Source: Massospora cicadina
Lineage: Eukaryota > Entomophthoromycota > Entomophthoromycetes > Entomophthorales > Entomophthoraceae
Length of the DNA: 64,000 nucleotides
Direction: 5' to 3'
NCBI GenBank assembly: GCA_022478985.1
Contig: JAKSZP010009196.1
Span: 1 to 64,000 of the forward strand
Both the position numbers and the translations under genes were made by a program. The notes beneath the pieces are model-generated. The model saw only the letters and a program-made list of their open reading frames with translations, searched no databases and had not been told where the DNA came from. This document shows, in pieces, positions 32,760-44,083 of the stretch. Numbering within the stretch: the first letter of the stretch is position 1; each line of letters starts with the position of its first letter.

Positions 32760-32890
32760 GGTTGGCAGCAATTTTAGGTAAAGTGGAGAGGGTATCTGGT
32801 GGAGAAAGCGATCTGGAAGACGCCAGAGGAGTGTACACGCTGTCCAGAAAAGATCCAAGAGTTCTTGTACTTTCAGGGGTGTGATGTGAT
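32760..32890 (+). pseudogene. Element I: chromodomain at the integrase C-terminus
   Basis: In one frame from 32781 the sequence reads KWRGYLVEKAIWKTPEECTR, then CPEKIQEFLYF. The pattern KW-x-GY-x7-W-x2-E and the following helix are those of a chromodomain, which in chromoviruses directs integration to chromatin with certain histone marks. The first beta strand is broken: a stop lies upstream near 32749 and the usual start VExILxxR is not seen. It marks element I as a chromovirus, a lineage different from A to E. Confidence 0.8.
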
Positions 32891-33059
32891 GGATAGGGAC
32901 TGTCTTGATCTGCACATCAACCTCATTAATAAAGTTCTGTATCAATTGCAAATTCAGAGGTTGAGTATAAAGGAATAGGGGCAGTTGGAAGAACAATTTG
33001 AGATGGAAATCATAGGTAAGGAATTGGGGATTTGAGAACGAGGGCTGATCAAGCATATA

Positions 33060-33546
33060 AAATGATCAGTGTCTCTAATCCTCCAAATTTCCATAATTTG
33101 GGATGCAAGACTTTCACAAGCAATGTCTTTGATGTCAATTAAAAGCCTAAATCAGGATTTTACACTATTTAAACCATTTCAAACACTTTAAAATGAGATA
33201 ATGTCAACTGGAGATACATTTATATGGTTTCTTTCAGAAAATCACAATAAAGTTTTCAGCATTATTTTTTGCTCAAAAATCATTTCTGAAGTTTAGTTTA
33301 AAAAATAGTATCTAAATTAACCAGTACGATGAGCTCAACAATTTAGCTAGGCCAAGTATTGGCTTAATTTGCAGTTTTGACATGGATACAGACTTTGCTG
33401 CTTGCATGCAACATTGCTGGAATCTTGGTCCACGACTATGTTGCAAACTCTGGTAATGGCTTGCAGGTTTGGGGGTGGTTCTCTGCTGGATTGTCAGTCA
33501 TATGGTTGGTGACATGGCTTGTACTTCCCAACTCCTTTGTCGCATA
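33060..33546 (+). repeat. Element I: 3' untranslated region and 3' LTR
   Basis: The part 33389-33546 is the second copy of 28458-28616. A purine-rich AAAATGAGATA followed by TGTCAACTGGAG at about 33190-33212 is a candidate polypurine tract and LTR start, which would make the LTR about 345 bp and the left copy truncated. Nothing coding is seen in 33060-33388. Confidence 0.6.
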
Positions 33547-33549
33547 TTG

Positions 33550-33770
33550 GTGAAAACCCATGCATTAAAAAATTATTGAGTCAAGCAAGGCGTCATTTAT
33601 GCATGAAATAGGATAGCTATCCTTTTTTGTGAGGCTATCACACTTCTGGTAATCCATCACAATTCTGTGCCTGCCTTTTTTATTTTCTATAATGAGCATC
33701 AGATATGAAAAGTGAGCTCTGAGAGACAGCTAGTAAGCTGGCATAAATTAACTGTTTCATATTTTTACTC
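33550..33770 (-). pseudogene. Element J: reverse transcriptase fragment
   Basis: The minus strand of 33600-33710 reads LIIENKKGRHRIVMDYQKCD and SLTKKDSYP, matching LLIKKKNGGHRIVMDYCRLN of A. Alignment with A at DNA level continues left to about 33550, right to the end of element I. Element I therefore interrupted the RT gene of J; the rest of J should be far to the left, beyond the window. Confidence 0.8.
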
Positions 33771-35650
33771 ATATGCTTTTCCTCAATCTTTGGTTTTTTT
33801 ATGTGTCTAAACTTATAGGGCTTGAATTATCAACATATAAGTTATATAACGATTCTTCATGTGAACATAGTCAACATCTGACGTAAAAATATGTCCTAGT
33901 ATTTTCTAACACTTTATAAACTTGCTCAAGTTCCTCCTGATTTAGTCTATTGGATATGGGTACTTGATGTATTTCACAGATTACGTTATTGGCTGTTAAC
34001 CTCATATTGAGATGAGTACCGATGTAGTGTATTTTCTAAAATTGTTAACAAGGATAAATTGCCCTTTTCCAAATTCTTGATTTTATCTAAGATCTCTTTA
34101 TTATCCAAAATCCCAAGTGAAAATGTTAATGGTTGTTGGTAAGTTGGATCTAATATTTCTGGTAAAGCTTGGAAATAAAATTTACTGACATGGTCACGTT
34201 AGTAATATGAAACTGACTGTTCTGAGGTATTTTGGTAGAACTGTTGGTTTATATTTTTCTTTTTCTTAAGTTTTGACCTTTACTTCTTCAGTGGCTTTTT
34301 AAGTGATACCATCTGAGACATTATGGACTCTGGAAGCTTTTTAGTATTTTGGCCTGAAGTAGTATATTGAAGACATAAGTGAAAATGGTACTCAACAAGG
34401 AAAGAATGTCTTCTTTCTGGACTTTTTTATTTATCTACTCTAGGAGAAATTCACATTTAAAAACTATTCTTCAAACATATTGACAGATCCTTTATATTAA
34501 ACTAAATTTTGGTATCTTATGAAAATATCAACAATGTTAATGAACAATGCTATTTCAGGAGCTTATAAGACTAAATTGCCAATACAAAGTGGCAAACACC
34601 AAGTAAGCGCCTATGTTTTAGTATTTTTTTGAAACAGCAGTGCCAGGATCCTGAGATTATTCAAGTTCCAGAACCAATTTGTTTCTTTTAATAATGTGGG
34701 AGTTTATGGCCTTTATAGGAGACTTGATATTCAAGATGACAATGATCTGTTATTTACACATATACTTTTAGCTTTTTAACAGTTCCTCTAAAGCTGGTGG
34801 TAAGGACAAGACTTTAATGAGGCCTAAATTTACATTCTGTTTTTTTTGGTTGTCTCAGGTTATAGCTTATTTTATATTAGGCTGCGGGCTTGGAAAAGGA
34901 TCTGATCAACAGGATTAATTTGGCCGTCATTGCTAGCTGTGTTAACAACATGAGTTCATCCAAGGACTTGACTGAGATAAGTATCTTATAGGACTTGGGC
35001 GTCGCCAATGCTCTTGGTAATCAGGCTTTTTGGGGAAGCTGACTTCCTTGAGTGAGCCTAACAAATTATATCATGTTTCTATCTTGAATCCTGTTGAATT
35101 TTATAATGGGGATTTGGAAGTCAGGTGCACAAGTTTTTACACAAAGTTACAAGGTGCTGTTGATGACAGTAACCTTTGAAAAATTACAAAAGATACCCAT
35201 ATTATCAGAAATAGGGTTTTTATTAAAATGATAGCAAGCACACTATTATATCACTACTGAAAACGGTATAGGGCTTTCTAGGGTTGGTTTGTAGTCGTAG
35301 ACTTCTTTCAGCTACATAGGAACAAGGTCCCACTTCAGATATAGATCTTGCTCAGATATGCTCTTCTAATTACTAAAGTTCTTATTGGTAAAATTCATTG
35401 CTACTAATCAGCACTTAATATTGCAGGATAGAAGCGTAATAAAAAATAAGGCCAAGGCAAAAAAATGCTTAGGACTTGGAATATATTCTTGATAGTAGCA
35501 ATAAACTGATTACAATTGATCAATGGCATATGGTCATGGAAAATAATAGAGATCCTTTTGCCAATTATTTTATGCTGCTGCAGGAGTAAGTGAGAAATTA
35601 TAAAATGTAAATAGCAATAGGTTATACAGAAACCCCAGGCTGTGGGCCAA
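33771..35650 (-). pseudogene. Element J: upstream pol and gag remnants
   Basis: The DNA continues to align patchily with the minus-strand pol of A up to about 34150 (for example TCCTCAATCTTTGG against TCCTCCACCTTTGAC, and the block near 34020). Beyond that I see AT-rich sequence with no open frame above 60 codons and no motif that I can name. By position it should hold the protease and gag of J and its 5' LTR. A host gene is not visible. Confidence 0.4.
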
Positions 35651-36335
35651 AGTATTCAATACATTAAGGTTTGGAAGTTGAATCAGCAGGGATTGGAATT
35701 TTTGATCTGCTTTCATAATATCTAGAACTGAAGTCGCTGCAGGAGATTACTAATAGCAATTTATTAAAACTTTAACACCTAACTATAAAGCCTGAGGCTT
35801 TGGGGAAAGGAAAACTATAATAGACAATTGAACCTTATATTTAAACATTAGTTTATATAAAAATAAGTTGATATATATATAAACATATGTTTTAAAACCA
35901 ATAGTAACATTTATTTTTGAATTAACTAGATATCAGGAAACAAAAGAGATGAAATAGATAATTTTAAATTAGCAAGAAATTATTGCCATAAGCCTAAAAT
36001 TTTGCTGGTACTTCTTAAGTAAACTAGTATGTACCCTATTAATAAAATAACCCTTGGCAGGACCTTTCAGGGTGTAGGCATATATGAATGATTTTTATGA
36101 TTTTAAATGATCTTTTCCGCATGCGCTCTATTCTAGCCCTGCCAAAGCTATGACTGTCATAATACTTTATATCTTCTCCTTCAACAAAGATAGGTTATAT
36201 TTAGCATACCTCATTATCCTGATTCCTATATTTCTTATACCAGAAAGTTGGAGTGTGCATTGTTTTATATCTGAATTAAAATATGTGTGAGTTCTTCAGA
36301 TATTGGTTGGAAATCATGTTCTCTTGTTTGATGCA
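35651..36335 (-). repeat. Probable 3' LTR of element K
   Basis: It is placed here because the 3' end of K pol lies at about 36340 and the sequence ATAATGTTGAGGGGTAGCA (36340-36358) parallels GAATGTTGGGGGGAGTG next to the A LTR. No second copy is in the window, so the call rests on position only. The region is AT-rich and has no coding signal. Confidence 0.3.
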
Positions 36336-36339
36336 TGAG

Positions 36340-37335
36340 TATAATGTTGAGGGGTAGCATTGGATGTTTCCTATATAATAATTGTAAGGGGAATGCCACA
36401 TGGCCAAGTGATAGGTGACATTATTCGCAAAAACAGTGAAGGGCAAGAGAGGTTCACAACTAGACGCTTTGGCAGCGAATAACTTATGTAGGGTACCAAT
36501 TAGGGTACCATTTACTCATTTAAAGGTGCTGTTGGTCTCAGGGTGATAGGGAATAGCACAATAACCCTCAAATACAAATCAAGTCTTTGATTTTTGTGAA
36601 TTTGTGATATAAAGTTAGTCCCATTATCTGTTAAGAAAGTGCAGGCATCCATGCGGATAAACAATATTTTATAAGAATTACTTTACCATGGCCATACCGC
36701 TTAAGGATTTGACCACTTTACCTCTACTCACTTGGGAATTGATCAATAGCCACGAATATATAGTTAAATTACCTACCATTGTTGTTCAATTTTCCCACAA
36801 TATCTTTAGAGATAGTGTGCCAGGAGAAATTGGGTTTAACTAATTGATAGGAAGTGGCCTTCCAGTAGGGAGCTTCAGCTTGGCATTTCTTACTACAGAT
36901 GCGCATCTCATAAATATTAAAAGCATAGATTCCAAGTAATAGTGTGATCAAAATTTTTTGATTATTTCTTATATAAAACATTCCTCATCGCCTTATGGGC
37001 TGCAAGAATCAAAATAGTCCACTTGGTAGGCCTAGGAAACAAACAGGGCTTATCATTAATAAACCTTGTACATTTTCCGTTATTCACAAAGTATTCTGCA
37101 TTAACTTTCCTAAAGTGCTTTATCCCTATTCAGTTTCATTACCATAATGTTGAGTTATTATTGTATATAAAAAGTTGTCAGCCACATTAGCCACTAAAGC
37201 CAAGGTAGGCAGACAATATAACCCATTGGAGTTTTTATGTTTTACACCAAGATGGTGCTAAATTTCAACTTTATAGGCTTGTAAATTTCAAAGCCCATTG
37301 GGACAGCTGCCCTTCCAATTCCTTCAAGTTAAGTG
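36340..37335 (-). pseudogene. Element K: integrase and RNase H end, strongly eroded
   Basis: DNA-level alignment with the minus strand of A is clear in stretches: GGTACCATTTACTCATTTAA against the NGTLVSIL region, TGATATAAAGTTAGTCCCAT against the NNGKNFTS region, and GATCAATAGCCACGAATATA against GGTCAATACCTACCAAGATA. The minus-strand ORF 36769-36981 has EMRICSKKCQAEAPYWKATS, equal to the CLKCKKQSW region. No frame is open over the whole domain. Confidence 0.65.
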
Positions 37336-37339
37336 ACCA

Positions 37340-38665
37340 GAAAAGTTGTCATGGTGCAAGATGACTGAAAGAAGATGATCATTCAGACTGGGTGGGTTGG
37401 TGCCCAGTGAATGGCCCAGAATGCTAAGGGCTCATCTGACCTGGAAACTTGACAATATAACATTTTAAGGGTTAGGTGAATAGCAAACTGATCACTGTGT
37501 ATACCAAATACTCCCATAGCAGCCCAGAAGGCTTCAATGGAAACAGCCTTGGGTCTCAATGGAGCAACTTCAAGAGTGGGGTGAGGCATGGAGGGTGACA
37601 ATCCCGCTAGGTTCTGTGGCTGTAAGCATTTGCATTTGAGCAGATTAAAGGTGTATTGGGTATAGGTCATGTAGATTGTGCCTGATAAATGACTTATTGG
37701 CAGAGTAAATATTGATTACAAATATCCACAGCATGCGCATCAGATTGGAAAACAGGATCTGGACCAATATAGTTCATGAACTCCATTACATTGTGGAGAA
37801 TCATTATAGAATGATTTTTTTAAATTTTAAAACATGAGCTCTTGTTTCAATTGTAACTGATATCGTGCATCATTGGAGATTTTTATTACAAATGACAAGA
37901 AAATTCGGAGGGCGTATTCCATGATAAATATATAGATGCAGAGTGTTTTATTAAGGAGTAAACGTAAAGAAATAAACCAGTAACCATACCTAATGCGGGT
38001 GATTATCTATATGGCGTGGAAAATATATTGGGAGAGAGCTTTAAATCTGGCCTGCACCTGGCTTCTGTGGGGAAATTTAATTGGTTAGTTTGGGAATAGT
38101 ACTCTGAGTTGATGAGAGGCTTCATAAAGCTTGAATTATTATAAAATTTTGGCAGTGTGAACTCCAGATCAGTGATTAATCCGGTGGATGCTGATATCCT
38201 TAGATGGTTCATCCAGGCTGGTGAGCCATTGCCTTAATTTTACTCAAACCTGACCCATCAAGAAAATTACATAAGAAACCTTAGGAGTATTTTGGGCAAT
38301 CTGCGAGTTTGATCTGCAATCTAAACTAATAATGTTAACCCAATCTAAATTATTATATGGCTAGGGCTTGTATGAGGGTTAGTGTGGCTGGGAGATTTTT
38401 TAGTTTCATCAGTGACCAGGACACTCTTGGGATGAGACCTAGAGTCCAGCCATAGGCTACTAGACTGAACCGCCTTTCTTCACACCCCTCATTCAAATTC
38501 ATCAATACAGAATAGGAAATGGGGCAGAGAAAGATTCTTTGGGAGCCAGGGCAGTAACCCACCGCTCATCCACCACATGAGCTAAGTCACTGATCAGGGA
38601 AAGAGGTTTTACTTGGGGATTGAGCCCCTTCTATCATGTGAGAGTATTCTCCTTATCCAGATAGA
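37340..38665 (-). mobile_element. Unidentified 1.3 kb insert in element K
   Basis: The alignment of K with A breaks at about 37335 and resumes at about 38670 at nearly the same point of RNase H, so roughly 1.3 kb has been inserted. The minus-strand ORFs 37383-37670 (PKAVSIEAFWAAMGVFGIHS, LAFWAIHWAP), 38003-38212 and 38353-38562 look faintly like a gag segment, but I recognise no domain. Edges are not precise and I found no duplication. Confidence 0.4.
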
Positions 38666-38669
38666 GGGG

Positions 38670-39790
38670 ATGGTTAATAGTAATTAAAGACGTGATGCAT
38701 ATTTGGTTACTATTGTAGAATGCATTCTTTAAATATAAACCCATAATTGTTTTAAAGCATAGATGACAGACAGTCACTCCTTCTCAGTTACTGTGTTTTT
38801 TTATAAAAATCTAATGTCCAGATGCAATAATCCACAGTTTTCTCATCTCCATCATTTTCAACTTGTGTTAACACATCCATGATGGCAGTAAGAGAGGCGT
38901 TCATCTAAATAATAAATGGCTTATCACATTGAAATACATATGAGCGCTTTAGTAAGGAAACCCCCTAAATTATCAAAGAACTAACTTACAATTCTCCATC
39001 TACTCAAATTATAGGCCATTTTATAGAGGTGAAATAGTGGCTCAGCTATAAAGCTAAGTTTCTTAACAAATAAGATATAATAGACAATCATTTCAAGAAA
39101 TGCTTGGACATTGCACTTGCTACTCAGCTTTATACATTAAATGGCAACAATTTTGCTAGTAGGTTTCATAAGCCATGTTTGTAAAATAAAGAACCCAAAT
39201 TATCAATATGCTCTTAGAAAAAATTGAACTACCGTGACTTGATCTTGAGATCAGACTCAGCGAGGCGACAGAAAACTTTTTCCAAATGGTACATATTATT
39301 GGTAACTGTTCTAGAAAAATCGTTATATCATTCAAATATACTAAGACGCATGAGATTTTTAAAGCGCCTTATACTATCCATAGCCTGCTTCAAATCATTG
39401 AGAACATTTAACAGCTTTTACAGCATCCTAGTAGGTTGATAAAGGCTTTAGGCTTTAATCATGGTGTATTTCTACTGCTCATCTTTGCGCAGTTTAATCT
39501 GCCAATAGCCAAAAATCAAATTTATGTCTGAAAATTAATGCACGCCATCCAAGAGTTCTACCATATCATCATGTGGTAATGAATAGGAGTCTTTTCTTGG
39601 TAATGTTGTCTATCTTCCTATAAACATTACCACATAATTTAATAGTTATCTTTTCTCTGTAATTTACGCCGGAGATGCACAAGAACTCTTGGAGGGCACT
39701 AACATCTCATGTTGCACCTGCATATTCTTTGTTTATGAATTCATCCTCTGCCTTTGAGCATCTAAAAAGATTTAGTCAAACTGTTGGATT
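38670..39790 (-). pseudogene. Element K: RNase H and reverse transcriptase
   Basis: The DNA follows the minus strand of A: CACTCCTTCTCAGTTACTGTG (about 38776) equals the SVTKKECLAV region. The RT active site at 39327-39338 reads Tyr-Leu-Asn-Asp (VYLNDITIFL). Near 39590-39660 the text RKIDNITKK matches the block before KDSYPI in A. Many stops are present. The plus-strand ORF 39224-39439 is antisense. Confidence 0.7.
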
Positions 39791-39807
39791 ATTAAGGATA
39801 TAGAAAT

Positions 39808-39934
39808 GGTGGATCAAAGACATCTAAAACCAATTGCTGACCCTTTTTTGAAGAGTATAGTGTTATTTAGCAAAAATAACACTATACTCTTCAAAAAAGG
39901 GTCAGCATTTGGTTTTATATGTCTTTGATCCACC
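39808..39934. repeat. Near-perfect inverted repeat, 61-bp arms, 5-bp loop
   Basis: Left arm 39808-39868 and right arm 39874-39934 are reverse complements with two mismatches. The loop is AGCAA. The right arm is in the orientation expected for K pol: on the minus strand it encodes VDQRHIKPNADP, like MVDQRHPIDY of D. The left arm is an inverted copy of it. The pol text that should follow (about 40 codons up to the YSDIF region) is missing. Confidence 0.95.
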
Positions 39935-40050
39935 CAGAGAGGCTTTCCTGAGTTCTCAGTTTATATTATTGGGTTTTATAATGCCAACATCACCCAGATT
40001 AATTAATTATATCTTCTGCTTTATCCTCTGGGTAATCTAATATAAAAAAC
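39935..40050 (-). pseudogene. Element K: protease-RT linker remnant
   Basis: TTTTATAATGCCAACATCACCC aligns with CTAAAATGCCAGGCAATACC at 60300 of element A (the ILDSAYQ region). K then fades out where element C begins; the exact junction is not resolved. Confidence 0.5.
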
Positions 40051-41351
40051 CCAAAGAGATTTGGGAGTTATCATTGAAAAATGGCAACTATTGTTGGTTG
40101 TAATTCCTTATGGGATGTTAATTAATTGACCAGGATTTTATTCTTTGGATTACTGTGTTCCGTCAGGGAAAATTCCTAGCAGTGTTAACAGGTTGTTCAC
40201 TTATTAAATCTGACAATGTACAGTTTTTTATCATGTATGAATTGATTATAGTTTGTTGCCATTAAATAAGGCTTTAATGGTTTTTGATGAGCGTTATTGA
40301 CGCTTTAGTTGCAAGCAAGTTGCAGATTAACCTAATAAGCAGCGCAACTTGTTATTTTGGGTAAAAGGTCACATTACCTAATCAGGCTGCTAGCTTAATA
40401 AGAATAACCTGCTGAGATTGGGTGAAGGCGTTTGGGACACGTTCTTCAGATACTCAACCATGAGGTGCTGTGTTCTAGTCAGCGGTGGAATCTGACTAGA
40501 TTGATGAAGTAATCACTGTTTTGGATACTACTGAAGGCCAAATTTATTAGCAACGGCTTCCATTCCTATTGAGGGCGCCAACTGAAAAGTTGGGCGTTGG
40601 ATTTCACTATATAAGTCCCTTTTTTATATTTAATAAAACAGATTGATAATTGTAAAACAAGATCTATTTTCATCTAACTTGGGGGACTATAGATGCTAAT
40701 GAATTTATTGGCAGGATTTATTGAAAAGATCCTTGTACAGTGGATAGCCATGACAAACACTGGTTGATGTCTCAAGTACATTGAGTGAGCTAAAAATCAC
40801 TTGACTGTTATAAGTTACCTTATTAAGTTGCTATTTATCTTAAATAAGACTGGATGGTTAACTGGTGTCATACACTAGCACTCCATTATATATTAAAATA
40901 CGTTATAAAATTGTATCCTAATTATTATACCCTTTTCTAATTTATGAATATAAATATTAATAAGAGCAATAAATACTAGACTGTTATACAATTTGTTTTG
41001 TGTTCTTGGGATCAGAGTTTGAAGGACAATTTTACTTTGTCTATACATTTCTTTCAGATTCTTGAAATTTTTTTGTCAAGAGAGGAAGGGAGAAGTTCCC
41101 AGGTCCAGAAGTTGCCAACTCTATAGGAATAATTTAAAGGATAGGATTTTCATTATCTGTAAGACTTCAAGTACCTTAAAGTATTATAAGTAAGAGCGTT
41201 GCATTAGTCTAGCGCTGAGGACTTACTCAGTTTGGTTGTGATTAACTTAATCAGGATAATTTCCTTATACTATTTCAATTTGCCTCTTTTATATCAACAA
41301 TCTATTCATCGCACACCTTGAACCTGTGCATTAAACCTTAAAACGTTTACA
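40050..41351 (+). repeat. Element C: 5' LTR (left edge uncertain)
   Basis: The right edge GTTTACA at 41351 adjoins the primer-binding site. The block AACTGAAAAGTTGGGCGTTGGA...ACTATATAAGTCCC (40580-40620) matches the minus strand of the B LTR (AGCTGAAAAGTTGTGTGCTG...AACTATAAAAACCCC), including a TATA box at 40607-40615. The left edge is estimated from the B LTR and could be wrong by a few hundred bases. Confidence 0.55.
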
Positions 41352-41353
41352 TT

Positions 41354-41371
41354 TTGTGTTCACTACAGGGG
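41354..41371 (+). other. Primer-binding site of element C
   Basis: TTGTGTTCACTACAGGGG, two changes from TGGTGCTCACTACAGGGG, three bases after the LTR. Confidence 0.6.
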
Positions 41372-41389
41372 TAGTTGAGTTTTCAGCAA

Positions 41390-42924
41390 AAGCATTACAG
41401 AAAAAAGTATAAGCTAATTTCATACAAGAATGAACTTCAGAAGCTGTGTACGGATTTGGAAACCAATAATAAAAGTATGCTGGACTAAGAGCCTTAATCC
41501 AATCTAACTAATTTGGATAAATGAGCGACAAAAGCTGAGAAAAAACATGGAGAAAGTCACAAAGGATAACAACAATCATTATGGGAATGTCACCTCCTTG
41601 AAATGGAAGGAGACTTAATTAATCAAAGAGTTACTGTTCCAAAAAATTGAAATGTATGTAAATAAAGAGCGCTTTCAAAAAATTCATGAAGATTAGTGCA
41701 GATACTAAAGCGCTTACAAGGACTCAAAAACCACAAATGTGATTGTGCCCAGATGGAGGCGGATTAGACCAACAATAATACAAATGAAAGTTCAGCTGGG
41801 AAAGCACAACCCTAAGAAATATGCCTAGAGATTTCGCCGCAAATTTTGAAGATGCCCACCAAAAACACCCCTACCATTAGTTAGGTTGCAAAGCAGGAAT
41901 CTCTTGCCATGGTAGTGACGTGGAATTATATAATACACCAACTATACTTAATTTACTGGGATAATGCACCGGCGTTTTTCCACATATTCAAAATGACAAT
42001 GTTCAGATATGGCAACCAACAAAAAGAAGTAACAGTAATGAACTGCTTGGACACAGACAGTCAAAATCTGGTGTTTCCCATTTCAATAGAGACATCTGGA
42101 CATATAAAGACGCTAAATAAGTAATTATTACTAAGCGTGGTAGTCCACGTGAATGGTTAGATGTAAACAGAAGCAAATCGGAATTTAAATTAAAAGAGAC
42201 AAAACATCAGCCACTTTACTGACTGATTTTACTAGGAAGCACAGATCCTGGCAGACGCAAAAGTTCTATTGAATTTTGATACACGGATAGCAATGCAAAC
42301 GGCACTTTGGACCTAGAGACTTTCACTGGGCTATGGTTTTGGTGCTTGCAAACCAAACATCAACATCACAGATGGTGGATTATCTCAAAATGCTAGTAGC
42401 AACACTAAAGAAGCAACATATCAAACCTTTAAAGTCAAGACCAACAGAAATCAGAATACTGTGAAGTTTGCTTAGCTATATAAGGAACTAAAAATCAAGA
42501 CAAAATATGAAACAAGCCTGAAGGACCAAAAAGAGAGGATAACCCTAAAAACGCTGTCACTGATGTGGAAACTTGGTCATTTAGTTGCTCAATGTTAGTG
42601 CAAGAAGCCTCAAACTAAGTGAGTCTGATTTCAGGATAAATAGAAGGAAATTTGCAGGATATGTGAAAAGGGCCAGCGGTATAGATATGGAACAATATAG
42701 TACTGAAATTAATCCTGTTCCCCATGAAATATTCGAATATGATTTAGATATTTCTAAATTATTTGTAGATGAAGATACACCTGGCTTTTAATACCAAGTG
42801 GTTAATTCAAACATAAATGCATTTAAACAAGCAAAGGTGAAGGGGATAAACCCAAATCGTTAAAGAAGTTGTTCAGCCTTATGCCCATCAGTTAGTGGAA
42901 AAGGTTAGAACCACTGAAGGCACC
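41390..42924 (+). pseudogene. Element C: gag, cut by the TRIM element
   Basis: The open part 41909-42124 has MFRYGNQQKEVTVMNCLDTD and SQNLVFP, matching RYSDHQKAWMLMDCLDTDCQ of H. Further pieces up to 42480 follow the same capsid order with stops. A half knuckle, GHLVAQC, is near 42570-42590. ORF 42585-42791 is acidic (FEYDLDISKLFVDEDTPGF) and corresponds to the segment between Gag and protease. The gene is interrupted at 42924 by the mini-element and continues at 44638. Confidence 0.7.
42920..42924. repeat. Target-site duplication of the TRIM, left copy
   Basis: gcacc, identical to 44633-44637. Both abut termini TGTCAGG and CCTGACA. Confidence 0.9.
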
Positions 42925-43470
42925 TGTCAGGATTCTCTTTATTGGGGGAAGCCCTGACTAGAAGCCATGACTTGTTTATGGGCAAATGCCAGATTGGGCT
43001 CCCCATTAACTTGGGTTGAGCCCAATACGAAGTATAGGGGATTGGCCCCAATAATAATAATTAAATTAACGATTAATACTTATATCTAATACTGAGAATG
43101 TCAAATCAACTATCTGTGTTACAGAAAAATCTCATCTCAGCACCTGTACCCCAGTCAACTAACTTTTTTTCAATGGCGAATTATGCTGAGGATGGTCTCA
43201 CTCCCATTTTGTATTAATTAAGTATTTTTTGTCTCAATTGGCAATGGATGCCAAGATCTCCCTATCCCAAATCCTTCCCTTCCCAATCCCAATTCTAGTC
43301 TCAAGATACTATAAATAATTTGAGGCTTTATTCAAATAAACTACCATTTCAAACAATCTTTTTTCCTAATTAACTTTACTTAAGGCCTTGAAGGCCTATT
43401 AACTCGCTGGGGGCTTCAGGGCCATGATTTAATATGATATGGGTTGGAGTTGCTCCCCTGTGTCCCAACA
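42925..43470 (+). repeat. TRIM 5' LTR
   Basis: It starts TGTCAGGATTCTC and ends TCCCAACA. A TATA-like ACTATAAATAA is at about 43309-43319. It contains two copies of the motif with core ATGCTGAGGATG (43074-43103, degenerate, and 43171-43200). Confidence 0.88.
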
Positions 43471-43820
43471 AATTGGTTCTCTCTGCCAGGTACCCCCGAG
43501 TTCTTGACAAGAGCAAATCCCCAGGAAGGAGGAAGGGTGGTTGCTGCAAAGGACCTTTGCCTCAGATCCTACCCTGGGCCTAAACAACCAAGGAGGTATG
43601 ACCTGGTCTGGTCCCTGATCCGCCATTTTGGCATTCAAGACAGGTTGGAAGCAGTAGGTTCAGTCAGGGGTTTCCCTCAGCTGGTATTATTCTAATATTA
43701 GGCAGACAATCCCAGATACCCTGGCCCCTGCCCAAAGCGGCAATCCAGGCTTAGGGAGAACTAAAGGACCCCCAAAAGCGTAGGATCCGGTTGGCCAACA
43801 CCATTAATCCTACTCTCTGG

Positions 43821-44040
43821 GGTCGTCCCTGATGCTGGCTTTCATTCTGATGCCAGGTGTCATCCCCAATGCTGGGACCTCTTCCCAATGCTGGCTCCAG
43901 CGCTAATGCCAGGTGCCATCTTCAATGCTGGGACCTCTTTCCAAAACCAGCTTTAGCGCCAATACCAGGTCCCATCCCTAATGCCAGCTCTTACGCTGAT
44001 GCTGGGACCTCTTCCTAATGCTAGCTCTCATGCTAATGAC
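43821..44040 (+). repeat. 56-bp tandem array inside the TRIM
   Basis: Units 43857-43912 and 43913-43968 are each 56 bp and share GTGNCATC, AATGCTGGGACCTCTT and GCGCNAATNCCAG. A rearranged third unit follows to about 44038 and a partial one precedes. The array fills much of the internal region. Confidence 0.8.
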
Positions 44041-44083
44041 CTCATTATAGCTCTGACCCCTAACTGAAGCTTGGAGGGGGTTC

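Noticed and set aside
43444..43695. 83-aa plus-strand ORF in the TRIM
   Set aside because: It starts inside the LTR, has no recognisable motif and overlaps an antisense ORF of similar length.
43821..44040. Tandem units as a CRISPR array
   Set aside because: Units are contiguous and diverged, without spacers, in a eukaryotic retroelement.
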